Assembly: GCA_938003985.1 (NCBI GenBank)
Contig: CALKWZ010000025.1
Coordinates: 1-51,572 of the forward strand
Direction of reading: 5' to 3'
Source of the DNA: an uncultured Verrucomicrobiota bacterium
Lineage (GTDB): Bacteria; Verrucomicrobiota; Kiritimatiellia; CAIQIC01; Lenti-01
DNA: 51,572 bases
Made by a program: the position numbers and the translations under genes. Positions 26,196 through 35,048 of the stretch are shown piece by piece. Under the pieces are notes generated by a model, which was not told the origin of the DNA, ran no database searches, and worked only from the letters and a program-made list of their open reading frames with translations. Numbering within the stretch: position 1 is the first letter of the stretch; every line of letters starts with the position of its first letter.

Positions 26196-29100
26196 TTACT
26201 TGCGGACCTGGACGCCGAAGTACTGGAATTCGTCCGGCAGGTCCGGCAGATCGATGGTCACGGTGCCGGGCGCGGCGCACGGGATGTTGCTGTGCGTGGC
26301 GAGGATCTGGAAACCGCCGCCCGTCAGGTTGGTGGCGTAGCAAACCGCATAGGTCCGGCCGGTCGCGCCGGGCCAGGACAGTTTCGGGGCGGCGCCGGTT
26401 TCCACGACGGCGGTGAATATGGATTCGCGATCGTCCAGCCGGGTGCCGGCGACGCTTTCGGCGAAGTCGTCCATGCCGTCGCCGTCGGTGTCGTCCAGCG
26501 CGGGGTCGCCGGCCAGTTCGAATTCCTCGCGCGCGGTCAGGCCGTCGCCGTCCGCATCGCTCCAGGCGTCGCGCGCGTCTTTGGGGCTGAACCCGTGGGC
26601 CTCTTCCCAGGCGTCGTCGACGCCGTCGGCGTCCGTGTCGGGCACGGCGACGGCGACGAGGCTGTAGACGCGGGTCTGTTCGTTGAACGTGAAGCGGTAG
26701 ACGCCGTCGAACGAGGCGGCGTTGCCCTGGACGTTGCCGCCGCCGCTCTCGGCGACGTTGGTCATGGGCACGACGGTCTGGGCCTGGTCGTTGTCGCCCC
26801 AGTTCGCCGCCCAGCCGCCGTTCGCGGCGAACTTGAACTGGATGGAGGGCAGATTGGTCAGGGCGACGTCGGCGCGCCAGAGGTAGTCGCCGACGAGGCA
26901 CATATTGGTCAGGGCCGGCGCCCAGCCGTTGAAGGTGCCGGCCACGGCCATGGCGGCATAGGCGGAGCGCGGCGCGTCGTAGGCCTGCGGATCGGTGCCG
27001 TTTTGGTATTCCTCGAGGTTGGAATAGACGTCGTGGTCCGGGTTGCCGGCGGCGTCGGCCGCGTCGGGATCGAGGCCGTGGACGGTTTCCCAGTCGTCCG
27101 GCAGGCCGTCGCCGTCGCGGTCGGGCGCGGGGGAGGGTTCGATGCGGTAGCCTTTGGTCAGGTCGTTGAAGGTGAAGAGCACGCGGCCGTCCGCGGCGCC
27201 GGCCTGGACGTTGGCGCCCATCCAGTCGCCCACGCCGGCCATGGCGGCGTTGGTGGCCAGCGGATCGTCGTCGCCCCAGTTGTCGGTCCAGCCGCCGTCG
27301 GCGGCGAACTTGAACTGGACGGCGGCGGCGTTGGTCAGGACGACGACGCCCTGCCAGGTGTAGTCGGCCACGAGCGCGAGATTGCCGGCGGCGGCGTTCC
27401 AGCCGTTGAAGGTGCCGGCGACGGAGACGGAGGCATAGAGCGACGTGGGATTGTCCGCGGCCTGCGGGTCCAGCCCGGCGCGGTATTCGGCGCGGTTGTC
27501 GAAGGCGTCGCCGTCGGGATTCCCGCCGCCGTCGGCCGTGCCGACGGCCAGCCCGTGCTGGCTTTCCCACAGGTCGGGCAGGCCGTCGCCGTCGACGTCC
27601 GCGCCCTGGTCGTTGATGGAGAGGCTGGGATCGCCGTAGAGGGAGAAGGTGTAGCGGTTGTTCCACCAGCCGTCGGCTTCCTGCTTCACCTGCGCGAGGG
27701 CCTGGCCGAAGGTGGCGCCGTCGGCGACGACCTTGCGCATGAAGTCGTAGCCCATGGAGGCGTTGTGGCCCTTGGCTTCGGCCGGGGACCACTGGCAGGA
27801 GTAGTACCAGGAGACCTGCCCCGCCGCGACCGAGGCGATGCCGCCGTTGGCCAACATGGCGTAGCTGAGGTTCAGGTCGTCGGCCGGTTCCCCGCAGGAG
27901 CAGCTGGACATGAACAGCACGGCCGGGCGGTCGTCGTCGAGCAGCGGGCATTGGTAGGAATTGAAGACGTCGCCGCCGGAATAGACGACCGCCCCGCGCG
28001 ACCAGCCGTGCGCCCACCACAGCACCGTGCCGTAGGAGTTGGTCATCCAGTTCCGGGCCGTCGCGTTGGCCAGCAGTTCTTCGTCGGATGCGAGCACGGA
28101 GTCGTAGTTCGGGTCCACGGAGCCCTGTTCGTAGAGGGTGTGGGCGGCGTAGCCCTGCGGGGCCAGGACGTTGTTTTCCGTGTGATATCCCAGCCAGCCG
28201 CCGTCGGTGTTGAGATCGCTGAAGCTCTCGGGCAGCAGGCCGGCGCGGCGCCAGGCGACGTCGCCCGCCAGTTCGTAGCGGATGATCTTGCGGACGATGC
28301 CGCGCAGGATCCCGCGCCATTCCGGATTGATGGGATAGACCGGGATGCGGCCGACGTAGACCTCGGGCACGAGATCGACGCCGCCGGCGAGTTCGACGTC
28401 GTTGGTTTCGTTGCCGTACAGCCCGTTGCCGTCGATGTCCCAGTTGCCGGTGAGGTCGGAAAAATAGGCGTCCACGGGATAGACGTAGGCCTGGTAGTGG
28501 AGTTCCTTCATCGGCAGTTCGTCGGCCGCCGGGTTCGGATTGCCGACCAGCAGGACGTACTTGATGCCCATGGAAACGTAGTTGTCCTGGAGCCATTTCC
28601 GCATCCGGTCGGCCTTGCCGTTGGGCGCCTGGCCGGTCACTTCGTTCCAGCCGGTCGCGGCGGAAACGCCGTCGACCTTCGTTTCGGTCGCCACGTGCAC
28701 GACGTAGCCCAGCGCGCGCTTGTGGGAAACGAGGCCGTAGAGGTTGGTCGAATCGGAGTAGATGGCGTCGGTGGTCATCACGACGAAGACCTCGCCCGAG
28801 ACGGCGCCGGATCTGGGCGCCGGGACGGCGGGATACCACGCGCGGGCGGACTTGGTGTTGGCGACGAGCGCGAGGGCGTCGGCGTCGAGGACGGCGTCGG
28901 CCGCGAGCGGGTCCGCGCGGCGCGCCGGCGCGCGGTCGAAGGAAACCGTGAACGCCACGCGCGAGACCGACTGGAGCACGCCCCGGACGGGATGGTAGCG
29001 CGCCGGGCTCACGGCGACGCGCGCGAGTTTCCAGCGGCGCATTTGCGCCACGCCTTCCAGCGCGGCCGCGGCGGCGGGCGCGAAGGCGTCGGCGCCGTAG

Positions 29101-29492
29101 ACGTCGAGATCCCGGCCGTCCACGAGATTCGTCGCGGCGCCGTAGAAGGGCTCGGTATCTTCGGCGGTCCGCCACGGCGGCGCGGGTCGCACGGGACGAT
29201 CCAGCGGGATTTCGGTGGATTCCAGTTCGTCGACCGTCACGGCCACGGTGGCGAGGTCGGCGTCGGGCGGCAGCGCATAGGTGAGGATTTGCCGCGGCAG
29301 GCGCGGCTGGCCGGGCACGGCGGAGAGCGTGGTGCCCTCCCCGCCGGAAACGTCCGCAAAACCGCCCGCGACGGAAACGGAAACGGGGGCCAAGTCCAGC
29401 GCAACGGAAAAACTGTCCGCTTGGGCCACGCCGGCCAGCAGCAGCAGCCAGACACCGCCCACGCACTTCAGGATCGGGAAAATCGGTCGCAT
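26196..29492 (-). CDS. Secreted C25 (gingipain-like) peptidase with duplicated starch-binding-like and TSP3-like modules
   Basis: 1098 residues. Signal peptide at 1-25 (hydrophobic GGVWLLLLAGVAQA). A propeptide-like part precedes a C25 catalytic domain at about 230-640: the His lies in WWAHGWSRG (near 494) and the Cys in MSSCSCGEP (near 530), and a typical end YTFSLYGDPSLSIN follows. After this, calcium-binding-type DxDGDGLPDxWE stretches alternate with two copies of an AGTFNGWN...FKFAADGGW...DNWGD module resembling an N-terminal isoamylase/CBM48-like fold. A third DTDADGVDDAWEEAHGF block and a C-terminal beta domain close the protein. It probably cleaves proteins outside the cell; modular tail function is inferred. 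Preceded by a good promoter. Confidence 0.85.
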   Translation of the reverse strand: MRPIFPILKCVGGVWLLLLAGVAQADSFSVALDLAPVSVSVAGGFADVSGGEGTTLSAVPGQPRLPRQILTYALPPDADLATVAVTVDELESTEIPLDRPVRPAPPWRTAEDTEPFYGAATNLVDGRDLDVYGADAFAPAAAAALEGVAQMRRWKLARVAVSPARYHPVRGVLQSVSRVAFTVSFDRAPARRADPLAADAVLDADALALVANTKSARAWYPAVPAPRSGAVSGEVFVVMTTDAIYSDSTNLYGLVSHKRALGYVVHVATETKVDGVSAATGWNEVTGQAPNGKADRMRKWLQDNYVSMGIKYVLLVGNPNPAADELPMKELHYQAYVYPVDAYFSDLTGNWDIDGNGLYGNETNDVELAGGVDLVPEVYVGRIPVYPINPEWRGILRGIVRKIIRYELAGDVAWRRAGLLPESFSDLNTDGGWLGYHTENNVLAPQGYAAHTLYEQGSVDPNYDSVLASDEELLANATARNWMTNSYGTVLWWAHGWSRGAVVYSGGDVFNSYQCPLLDDDRPAVLFMSSCSCGEPADDLNLSYAMLANGGIASVAAGQVSWYYSCQWSPAEAKGHNASMGYDFMRKVVADGATFGQALAQVKQEADGWWNNRYTFSLYGDPSLSINDQGADVDGDGLPDLWESQHGLAVGTADGGGNPDGDAFDNRAEYRAGLDPQAADNPTSLYASVSVAGTFNGWNAAAGNLALVADYTWQGVVVLTNAAAVQFKFAADGGWTDNWGDDDPLATNAAMAGVGDWMGANVQAGAADGRVLFTFNDLTKGYRIEPSPAPDRDGDGLPDDWETVHGLDPDAADAAGNPDHDVYSNLEEYQNGTDPQAYDAPRSAYAAMAVAGTFNGWAPALTNMCLVGDYLWRADVALTNLPSIQFKFAANGGWAANWGDNDQAQTVVPMTNVAESGGGNVQGNAASFDGVYRFTFNEQTRVYSLVAVAVPDTDADGVDDAWEEAHGFSPKDARDAWSDADGDGLTAREEFELAGDPALDDTDGDGMDDFAESVAGTRLDDRESIFTAVVETGAAPKLSWPGATGRTYAVCYATNLTGGGFQILATHSNIPCAAPGTVTIDLPDLPDEFQYFGVQVRK

Positions 29493-29523
29493 GACGCCCC
29501 GGGGTTGGAAGGTTTAGTAAAAC

Positions 29524-29552
29524 ACTTTACCTATGCACCGAAACGGAGTCAA
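29524..29552 (-). promoter_or_regulatory. Predicted sigma-70-type promoter of the C25 peptidase gene
   Basis: Minus-strand TTGACT (29547-29552), 17-base spacer, TAAAGT (29524-29529). Transcription would begin near 29517, about 25 bases before the ATG. Confidence 0.6.
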
Positions 29553-29653
29553 CGACATCGTTATTACATTGATCAGTAATGGATTATGTCTATGGTTTCC
29601 GCGGAATCCGCGACAAATATTCCTAAGCCGTTCCGCCGCCGGAGGCGCTAGGG

Positions 29654-29780
29654 CATATTCTGAAAAACGTAGCCGTTGATCATCCCCCGACGGGGTCGTC
29701 GGGGGCTCCAAGGATATGGATTATCAGGCTGTTTGGAGCCGGCACGACCTCGTGCCGGTCTTGTTCGCGGCTACAGAATA
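29654..29780 (-). repeat. REP-like element, copy of 25105-25205, bounded by TATTCTG ... GTAGCC
   Basis: Read on the minus strand it runs TTATTCTGTAGCC, a CGGCACGAGGTCGTGCCGG hairpin, CTCCAAACAG, a spacer, then GAGCCCCCGACGACCCCGTCG. At the other end it closes with GGCTACGTTTTTCAGAATAT, so both ends carry TATTCTG and GTAGCC in inverted orientation. It lies just beyond the bamA stop. Confidence 0.8.
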
Positions 29781-29792
29781 AGCGAATTCGCT

Positions 29793-32111
29793 CTAGTAGG
29801 TGTAGCCGATGGTGAAGCTGAAGCGGCCGGAATCGCCGAGCATGTCGTCGGTGTTGATGGGCCAGGCGTAATCGAGCTGGATCGGGAAGCCGGGGAAGTC
29901 GAAGCGCACGCCGAGGCCGTAGCCGTCGCAGTATTCGCCGTCGCCCGTCGCGGGATTCTCGAGGTCCTCGTCGAACAGATCCTGCCAGACGATGCCGCCG
30001 TCGTAGAAGAACGCGAGGCGGATTTTCTCGAACACGGGGATGGTGTATTCGGCGGTGAGCGTGGCGGCGGAGCGGCCGCCGATGGCTTCGCGGTCTTCGT
30101 CCTTGGGCCCGACCTTGCGGTACTTGAAGGCGCGCACGGTGCGGGGGCCGCCCATGAACAGGCGGTCGAAGATCGGCACGCGGTCGGAATCGCCGTATTC
30201 CTCGATCACCGAGCCCCAGCCGCGCAGGCACAGGACGTGGTCGAACCACAGCGGGAAATAATGCGCGGCGCGCAGCTGGAACTGGTAGGTGTCCGTGTCG
30301 CCGCCGAACGGTCCGCCGGCGAGCGTGGCCGCGGCGGACCCGCGGAAGCCGCGCGTGGCGACGAACGTGCTGTCGCGGGTGTCGCGGATGAGCTCCACGG
30401 TGCCGTAGCTCTTCAGGCGGCCGCCCTCTTCCGCCAGGATCAGGTCGCTGGCGTTGGTGGAGACGTTGTTGATGTCGATGTTTTCCAGCCCGTAGATCCA
30501 GTTGATGCGGTTGAAGCTGCGCAGCGGCTTGCCGAGGGTCAGGGCGGCGCCGGTGGTGAGCTGGTCGTACTCGTCGCTGTAGTAGCGCGCGTCGCGCCGG
30601 AACAGGTCGACGCCGAGGGAGAGCCGCCGGTTGAGGAACCACGGTTCGATCAGGGACAGTTCCAGGTCGGACCGGGAACTGCCGATCTGGGCGCGCAGGC
30701 GCAGTTTCTGGCCCCCGCCCACCGGCCGCGGCCAGCCGAACAGGTCGAAGTTGCCCTGCGAGAGTTCCACGTAGCCGATGACGTCGTCGATGCTCGACAC
30801 GCCGACGCCGATCATGAACTGGCCGGTGCGCTGTTCTTCGAGATCGAAGACGAGGTTGAAGCGGTTGGAGACGGCGGTGTCTTCCGGGTAGGCGTTGACG
30901 TAGGAGAAATAGCCCAGGTTCTGCAGGCGCTTCTGGCTGGCGCGGACCTTGACTTCGTTGTAGACCTCGCCGGGGGCGACGCCGATTTCGCGGCGGACGA
31001 CCTTGTCCTGGGTCTGGGCGTTGCCGCGGATGTCGATGCCCTGGATGTAGGCCAAGGCGCCTTCGCGGATCTGGTAGGCCACAGAGGCGACGGCGGCGTT
31101 GGTGTCCAGCACGACGCGCGGATCGACGGCGGTCTTGATGTAGCCGCGCGAGCCGTAGAAATCGCGGACGTTCTGCGCGCCGCGGTCGATGCCGGCCAGG
31201 CCGGCGACGGCGCCGGAGGGCACGGCGATGCCGCGGGCCATCTCGTTCGTCGCGAACAGCGTCGCGCCGTCGATCCGCCAGGGGCCCATCTTGTAGAGCG
31301 GCCCTTCGACCACCTCGAAGACGACGTCGATCTTCTTGCGGCCGACGTAGGCGATCGTCGGTTCGCCCACGACGGCGCCGAGATAGCCCTTGTCCATGAA
31401 CACCTTGCGGATCGCCTCGCGGTCGGCCGCGAGATACCCGGGTTCGTACATGCCGTCGTTGGTGAAGATGGAGAGCCAATTCGACTGCCGCTGCGTCATG
31501 ACCTTGCGCAAGTCGCGCGCGTTGGCGTGGCGGTTGCCGCGGAAGCGGATCTTGCGGACGACGGCGGGCTTGCCTTCGTCCACGGCCAGATCGACGTCGG
31601 CGAATTCGGGCTGGTCGGCCACGGGCCGGATGGTCCAGGTGACCTGGGTTTCGGGATAGTATTCCTTGCGGTAGTGGTCGCGGACCTTCTGGGCCTTGAG
31701 GCCGAGGGCCGCGTCGTCCACGCGGTCGCCCGAGCCGATTTCCATCAGGGTGCGGACCTTCTTGTTGCCGACGTGGTCCGCGCCGGACACGGCGAGGCGG
31801 CGGATCTTGGGTTTGCCGGCCACGTGGAACACGAGGATGGCCCCGCCGTCGGCCGCCGCTTCCAGGCGCGCCTCGGCATAGGCGTACATGCCCGATTTCT
31901 GCAGCGCGCGGATGTCCTCGGACAGCGCCGGGCGGTCGAGTTCGCGGCCGACGCGCGCGCTGACCTGCGCGAGCACCTGTTCGGCGTTGATCGGCACGGG
32001 GCCGATCGGCGCGACGCGGACGTCGCGGATGGGAACGGCGGCGGCGGTCGCCGCCCACGCGCAGAAAACGGCCGCCGCGAGCCCGCGGCGGAACGAGCGG
32101 TTCCGGTTCAT
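29793..32111 (-). CDS. bamA: Outer membrane protein assembly factor BamA (Omp85)
   Basis: 772 residues: signal peptide (about 1-25), five POTRA-like domains (about 26-420) with repeated INDLEITG-like strands, for example RFRGNRHANARDLRK and DIRGNAQTQDKVVRR, then a 16-strand-type beta-barrel to the end. The C-terminus ends in FTIGYTY, with the aromatic final residue of outer-membrane barrels. The RAFKYRKVGP segment and GGPRTVR before it match the Omp85 substrate-insertion region. Its ATG overlaps the dnaB stop (ATGA), an uncommon arrangement. It inserts beta-barrel proteins into the outer membrane. Longer reading of the frame through dnaB DNA is an artefact. Confidence 0.94.
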   Translation of the reverse strand: MNRNRSFRRGLAAAVFCAWAATAAAVPIRDVRVAPIGPVPINAEQVLAQVSARVGRELDRPALSEDIRALQKSGMYAYAEARLEAAADGGAILVFHVAGKPKIRRLAVSGADHVGNKKVRTLMEIGSGDRVDDAALGLKAQKVRDHYRKEYYPETQVTWTIRPVADQPEFADVDLAVDEGKPAVVRKIRFRGNRHANARDLRKVMTQRQSNWLSIFTNDGMYEPGYLAADREAIRKVFMDKGYLGAVVGEPTIAYVGRKKIDVVFEVVEGPLYKMGPWRIDGATLFATNEMARGIAVPSGAVAGLAGIDRGAQNVRDFYGSRGYIKTAVDPRVVLDTNAAVASVAYQIREGALAYIQGIDIRGNAQTQDKVVRREIGVAPGEVYNEVKVRASQKRLQNLGYFSYVNAYPEDTAVSNRFNLVFDLEEQRTGQFMIGVGVSSIDDVIGYVELSQGNFDLFGWPRPVGGGQKLRLRAQIGSSRSDLELSLIEPWFLNRRLSLGVDLFRRDARYYSDEYDQLTTGAALTLGKPLRSFNRINWIYGLENIDINNVSTNASDLILAEEGGRLKSYGTVELIRDTRDSTFVATRGFRGSAAATLAGGPFGGDTDTYQFQLRAAHYFPLWFDHVLCLRGWGSVIEEYGDSDRVPIFDRLFMGGPRTVRAFKYRKVGPKDEDREAIGGRSAATLTAEYTIPVFEKIRLAFFYDGGIVWQDLFDEDLENPATGDGEYCDGYGLGVRFDFPGFPIQLDYAWPINTDDMLGDSGRFSFTIGYTY

Positions 32112-33517
32112 GCATCCTCCCCGTCGGCGCCGCCCAGCCGGTTGGAAAACCGCGTGAAGCGATCCTCGAAATCCAGTTTCACTTCGCCCGTCGGCCCGTT
32201 GCGGTGCTTGGCGATGTCCAGGATGGCCAGGCGTTCGTCGCCCGAATCCTTGTCGGCGGGATACTTGCAGGGCCGCCGCAGCAGCATGACCACGTCGGCG
32301 TCCTGTTCGATCGCGCCGGAATCGCGCAGGTCGGAGAGTTTCGGCACGGCGGTTTTTTCGCGGGTTTCCGGCGCGCGGCTGAGCTGGCTCAGCACGAGCA
32401 CGGGCACCTTGAGTTCCTTGGCCATGCCCTTGAGCGCCTGGGAAATGGCGGCGGTTTCGCGCTGGCGGCCTTCGGCGGCGAACTTGGAGAAATTCATCAG
32501 CTGCAGGTAGTCGACGACGATGAATTCCACGCCGTACTTGCGCTTGAGGCGGCGGGCGCGGGCGCGCAGGTCCAGCGCCTCGAGGCCGGCCGTGTCGTCC
32601 ACGTAGATGGGGGCCTTGGCGAGGACGTCCATCGCCCCGACCAGCAAGCCGTGTTCTTCCGTGCCGATGTTGCCCGTGGAGAGGTTCTGCGCGGGCACGC
32701 CCGCGTGGCAGCACACCATGCGGCGCACGAGGGATTCGGCGGACATTTCCAGGCTGAAGACCGCCACGGGCTTGGGCGGCTGGTTGCGCGCGCCCAGGGC
32801 GACGTTTTCGGCGATGTTCAGCGCCAGGGAGGTCTTGCCCATCGAGGGCCGCGCCGCCAGGATGATCAGGTCGCCGGCCTGCATGCCCAGCAGCTTGCGG
32901 TCGATGTCCATGAACCCCGTGGTGATCCCCGTGAGGCCCTTCTTTTCGGTGATGAGCCGCTCGACCTCGATGGCTTCCAGTTCGATCAGCTGTTTCCAGG
33001 TGCGTTCGACGCCGACCTTGCGTTCGCTCAGGCCGAAGAAGGCGGCCTCGGCCTCGCTGAGGAGGGATTCGGCTTCGGTTTCGCCCTTGTAGCAGTCTTC
33101 GGTCACCGCGCGGGCGGCATCGATGATGCGCCGCAGGAGGTGGTTTTCGTAGACCCGCTGGAGGTAGTACTCCGCGTGGGCGGTGGTCGGGGTGCCGGCG
33201 ATCAGGCGGGCGAGTTCGTCCTCGCCGCCCACGGCGTCGAGGAGGTTCGTCTCGCGCAGCCGTTCGGCGACGGTGACGAAATCGACGGGCTTGCGGGCCT
33301 CGTGGAGGCCCAGCATGGCTTCGTACAGCGCCTGGTGGCGCTGCACGTAGAACGACTCGGGCGAGATCTGCCGTTCGATGCACAGGTCGAGGACGCGAGC
33401 GGCGTCCTGCAGGGCGCAGCCCAGCACGGCCCGCTCGGCCTCCTCGCTGTGCGGCGGAACGCGGTCGCCGGGGCGCGGCGCCCGGGCGCCCGCTCCCGCC
33501 TCTCCCGCTCCGGCCAC
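32108..33517 (-). CDS. dnaB: Replicative DNA helicase DnaB
   Basis: 469 residues. N-terminal DnaB domain about 20-125 (EEAERAVLGCALQD), RecA-like helicase domain about 180-460 with Walker A ARPSMGKTS near 221-229, Walker B VEFIVVDYLQLM and the arginine-finger region SQLSRAPETREK. It unwinds DNA at the replication fork as a hexamer. GTG start at 33517, supported by GGAGG eight bases upstream. Fourteen bases follow the rplI stop, so it is part of the ribosomal/replication run. No intein or insertion is visible. Confidence 0.96.
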   Translation of the reverse strand: MAGAGEAGAGARAPRPGDRVPPHSEEAERAVLGCALQDAARVLDLCIERQISPESFYVQRHQALYEAMLGLHEARKPVDFVTVAERLRETNLLDAVGGEDELARLIAGTPTTAHAEYYLQRVYENHLLRRIIDAARAVTEDCYKGETEAESLLSEAEAAFFGLSERKVGVERTWKQLIELEAIEVERLITEKKGLTGITTGFMDIDRKLLGMQAGDLIILAARPSMGKTSLALNIAENVALGARNQPPKPVAVFSLEMSAESLVRRMVCCHAGVPAQNLSTGNIGTEEHGLLVGAMDVLAKAPIYVDDTAGLEALDLRARARRLKRKYGVEFIVVDYLQLMNFSKFAAEGRQRETAAISQALKGMAKELKVPVLVLSQLSRAPETREKTAVPKLSDLRDSGAIEQDADVVMLLRRPCKYPADKDSGDERLAILDIAKHRNGPTGEVKLDFEDRFTRFSNRLGGADGEDA

Positions 33518-33530
33518 GTTCCGGCCTCCG

Positions 33531-34010
33531 CTATTCCGCGGCCGCTTCGGCCAGCTTCTCGGCGACGACCTTGACCTTCAGCTTGCCGCGCACCTCGGGG
33601 TGGAGATGCAGGGCCGCTTCGTGTTCGCCCAGCGACTTGAAGGGCTCGTGCATCGCCAGCTGCTTCTTGGGCAGGACGACGCCGGCTTCGGCCAGCTTCG
33701 CGAGCACGTCGGCGGGGCTGACGGAGCCGAACAGGCGGCCGTCGGCGTTCGCCTTGACGGAACAGGTCAGCGTCAGCTTCTCCAGCTTCTGGAGGAGGGC
33801 TTCGGCTTCTTCCTTTTCCTTCGCGAGGCGGACGACCGCTTCGGCGCGCTTCTTCTCGATGAGCCGCTTGGTGCCGGGCGTCAGCGTGACGGCGAGCTGC
33901 TTCGGAAACAGGAAGTTGCGGGCGTAGCCCGAACGGACGCGGCAGGCGTCGCCGGAACGGCCCAGTTCGGGCACGTCGTCCAGCAAGATCACTTCAATGG
34001 ATTTTCCCAT
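33531..34010 (-). CDS. rplI: 50S ribosomal protein L9
   Basis: 159 residues from the ATG at 34010; the frame continues to a TTG six bases earlier, but AAAGG stands eight bases before the ATG. Starts MGKSIEVILLDDVPELG, and the conserved VRSGYARNFLFPKQLAV follows, then the long central helix and the C-terminal domain. A little longer than the usual 148. Binds 23S rRNA domain V. Confidence 0.95.
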   Translation of the reverse strand: MGKSIEVILLDDVPELGRSGDACRVRSGYARNFLFPKQLAVTLTPGTKRLIEKKRAEAVVRLAKEKEEAEALLQKLEKLTLTCSVKANADGRLFGSVSPADVLAKLAEAGVVLPKKQLAMHEPFKSLGEHEAALHLHPEVRGKLKVKVVAEKLAEAAAE

Positions 34011-34031
34011 GGCCAATGCCTTTCCGCCGCC

Positions 34032-34271
34032 TTACGGCAGCAATCCCATCACCCGGGCGCGCCGGATGGCGCGCTTGACCTGGCGCTGTTGCTTCGCGTT
34101 GGCGCCGGTGATGCGCCCCGGCGTGATTTTGCCGCGCTCGGTCATGAACTTGCGCAGGAATTCGTAGTCGCGGTAATCCACGACCTGGTCGGCCTTCAGC
34201 AGGCGCGTGCGCGTGCGCGTCTCGTCCGACTTCGACTCGCGCCGGGCCCGTTTCTTGGTGTCTTTCTTCAT
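34032..34271 (-). CDS. rpsR: 30S ribosomal protein S18
   Basis: 79 residues. The C-terminal core DYRDYEFLRKFMTERGKITP and the RITGANAKQQRQVKRAIRRA motif are diagnostic for S18, which pairs with S6 on the small subunit platform. N-terminal basic extension of about 20 residues. Ribosome-binding site GGAG-like upstream. Normal place between ssb and rplI. Confidence 0.97.
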   Translation of the reverse strand: MKKDTKKRARRESKSDETRTRTRLLKADQVVDYRDYEFLRKFMTERGKITPGRITGANAKQQRQVKRAIRRARVMGLLP

Positions 34272-34289
34272 GTCTTTTCCGCTCCGTGT

Positions 34290-34724
34290 TTAAAAGGGAA
34301 TGTCTTCGTCCGCCGCGGGCTTGGCCAGCGGCTCTTCGTAGGCCGGCGCCGGGGCGGCGGGGGCCGTATCGCGCACCGCGCCGTCGCGGCGGGGGCCGCT
34401 GAGGAACTGCACGCGTTCCGCGCGCACCTTCAGGCGCGTGCGCTTCTGGCCGGTCTCCTTGTCGTCCCAGCTGTCCATCTGCAGGCGCCCTTCGACGAAG
34501 ACGGGCGAGCCTTTGGAGAGGTACTGCTGGCAGGTCTCGGCCTGGCGGTCCCAGACGTCCACGTCCAGGAACACGGTGCGCTCGACCTTCTCGCCGTTCT
34601 TGTTCTGGAACGACTCGTTGACGGCCATGCGCAGCGTGGAGACGGCCGTGCCCGAGGGGGTCCGGCGCACTTCGGGATCCTGGGTCAGGTTCCCGATGAG
34701 CAGCACTTTATTCAGCGACGCCAT
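34290..34724 (-). CDS. ssb: Single-stranded DNA-binding protein
   Basis: 144 residues. An OB fold (MASLNKVLLIGNLTQDPEVR onward, to about 108), then a short Ala/Pro linker and the acidic tip DEDIPF that recruits partner proteins. Protects ssDNA in replication and repair. Its start lies within the end of rpsF (17-base overlap), with AAGGAAG before the ATG, and rpsR follows 18 bases later. Confidence 0.97.
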   Translation of the reverse strand: MASLNKVLLIGNLTQDPEVRRTPSGTAVSTLRMAVNESFQNKNGEKVERTVFLDVDVWDRQAETCQQYLSKGSPVFVEGRLQMDSWDDKETGQKRTRLKVRAERVQFLSGPRRDGAVRDTAPAAPAPAYEEPLAKPAADEDIPF

Positions 34725-35037
34725 CGCGCGCTTCCTTCTTCAGGGGGGCGACGGCGGGAGCCGTCACGACCTGCACCCGGAAGATCCGTTCGTCGAGCTT
34801 CAGGCGCGCCTGCAGGGCCGCGACCTTGTCGCCCGCCAGCTGGAAAGCGATCAGGCCGTAGTGGCCGCCCTGCCGCTTCTGCATGACCCGCGCGAATTCG
34901 CGCTTGCCCAGCCGCGTGCTGCTGGTCAGCTTGCCGCCCAGCTTCTCGATTTCCGCGCGGACGGCATCGACCGCCCCGTCCCAGTCCGTTTCCTTCAGGT
35001 TTTCCTGAAAGATGATCATCGCCTCGTATTTGTTCAC
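34708..35037 (-). CDS. rpsF: 30S ribosomal protein S6
   Basis: 109 residues. Starts MNKYEAMIIFQENL from a GTG at 35037, chosen because a perfect AGGAGG is six bases upstream; an in-frame TTG at 35052 would lie inside the Shine-Dalgarno. The KREFARVMQKRQGGHYGLIA core with the S6 strand pattern and the conserved REFA are visible. First of the rpsF-ssb-rpsR-rplI set. S6 often represses its own operon by binding the leader with S18; no such structure is obvious here. Confidence 0.95.
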   Translation of the reverse strand: MNKYEAMIIFQENLKETDWDGAVDAVRAEIEKLGGKLTSSTRLGKREFARVMQKRQGGHYGLIAFQLAGDKVAALQARLKLDERIFRVQVVTAPAVAPLKKEARDGVAE

Positions 35038-35048
35038 CTCATGCCTCC

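Larger units (their letters stand above)
29493..29792. other. Intergenic region with promoter and REP-like element
   Basis: 300 bases without a gene between the C25 peptidase start and the bamA stop. AT-rich at left, where the peptidase promoter lies; the right half is the REP-like element at 29654-29780. Confidence 0.8.

Noticed and set aside
26139..29579. Long open frame (1146 codons) on the plus strand opposite the C25 peptidase
   Set aside because: It is the antisense reading of a well-supported gene with signal peptide, catalytic motifs and promoter. High GC keeps antisense frames open; the product has no recognisable domain.
29676..32510. Long plus-strand open frame opposite bamA and dnaB
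   Set aside because: Antisense to two firmly identified genes, with a low-complexity Val/Ala/Asp-rich product lacking motifs.
32112..33383. N-terminal extension of bamA through dnaB DNA
   Set aside because: The ATG at 32111 begins a normal signal peptide and overlaps the dnaB stop by ATGA; the upstream reading is a shadow frame of dnaB.
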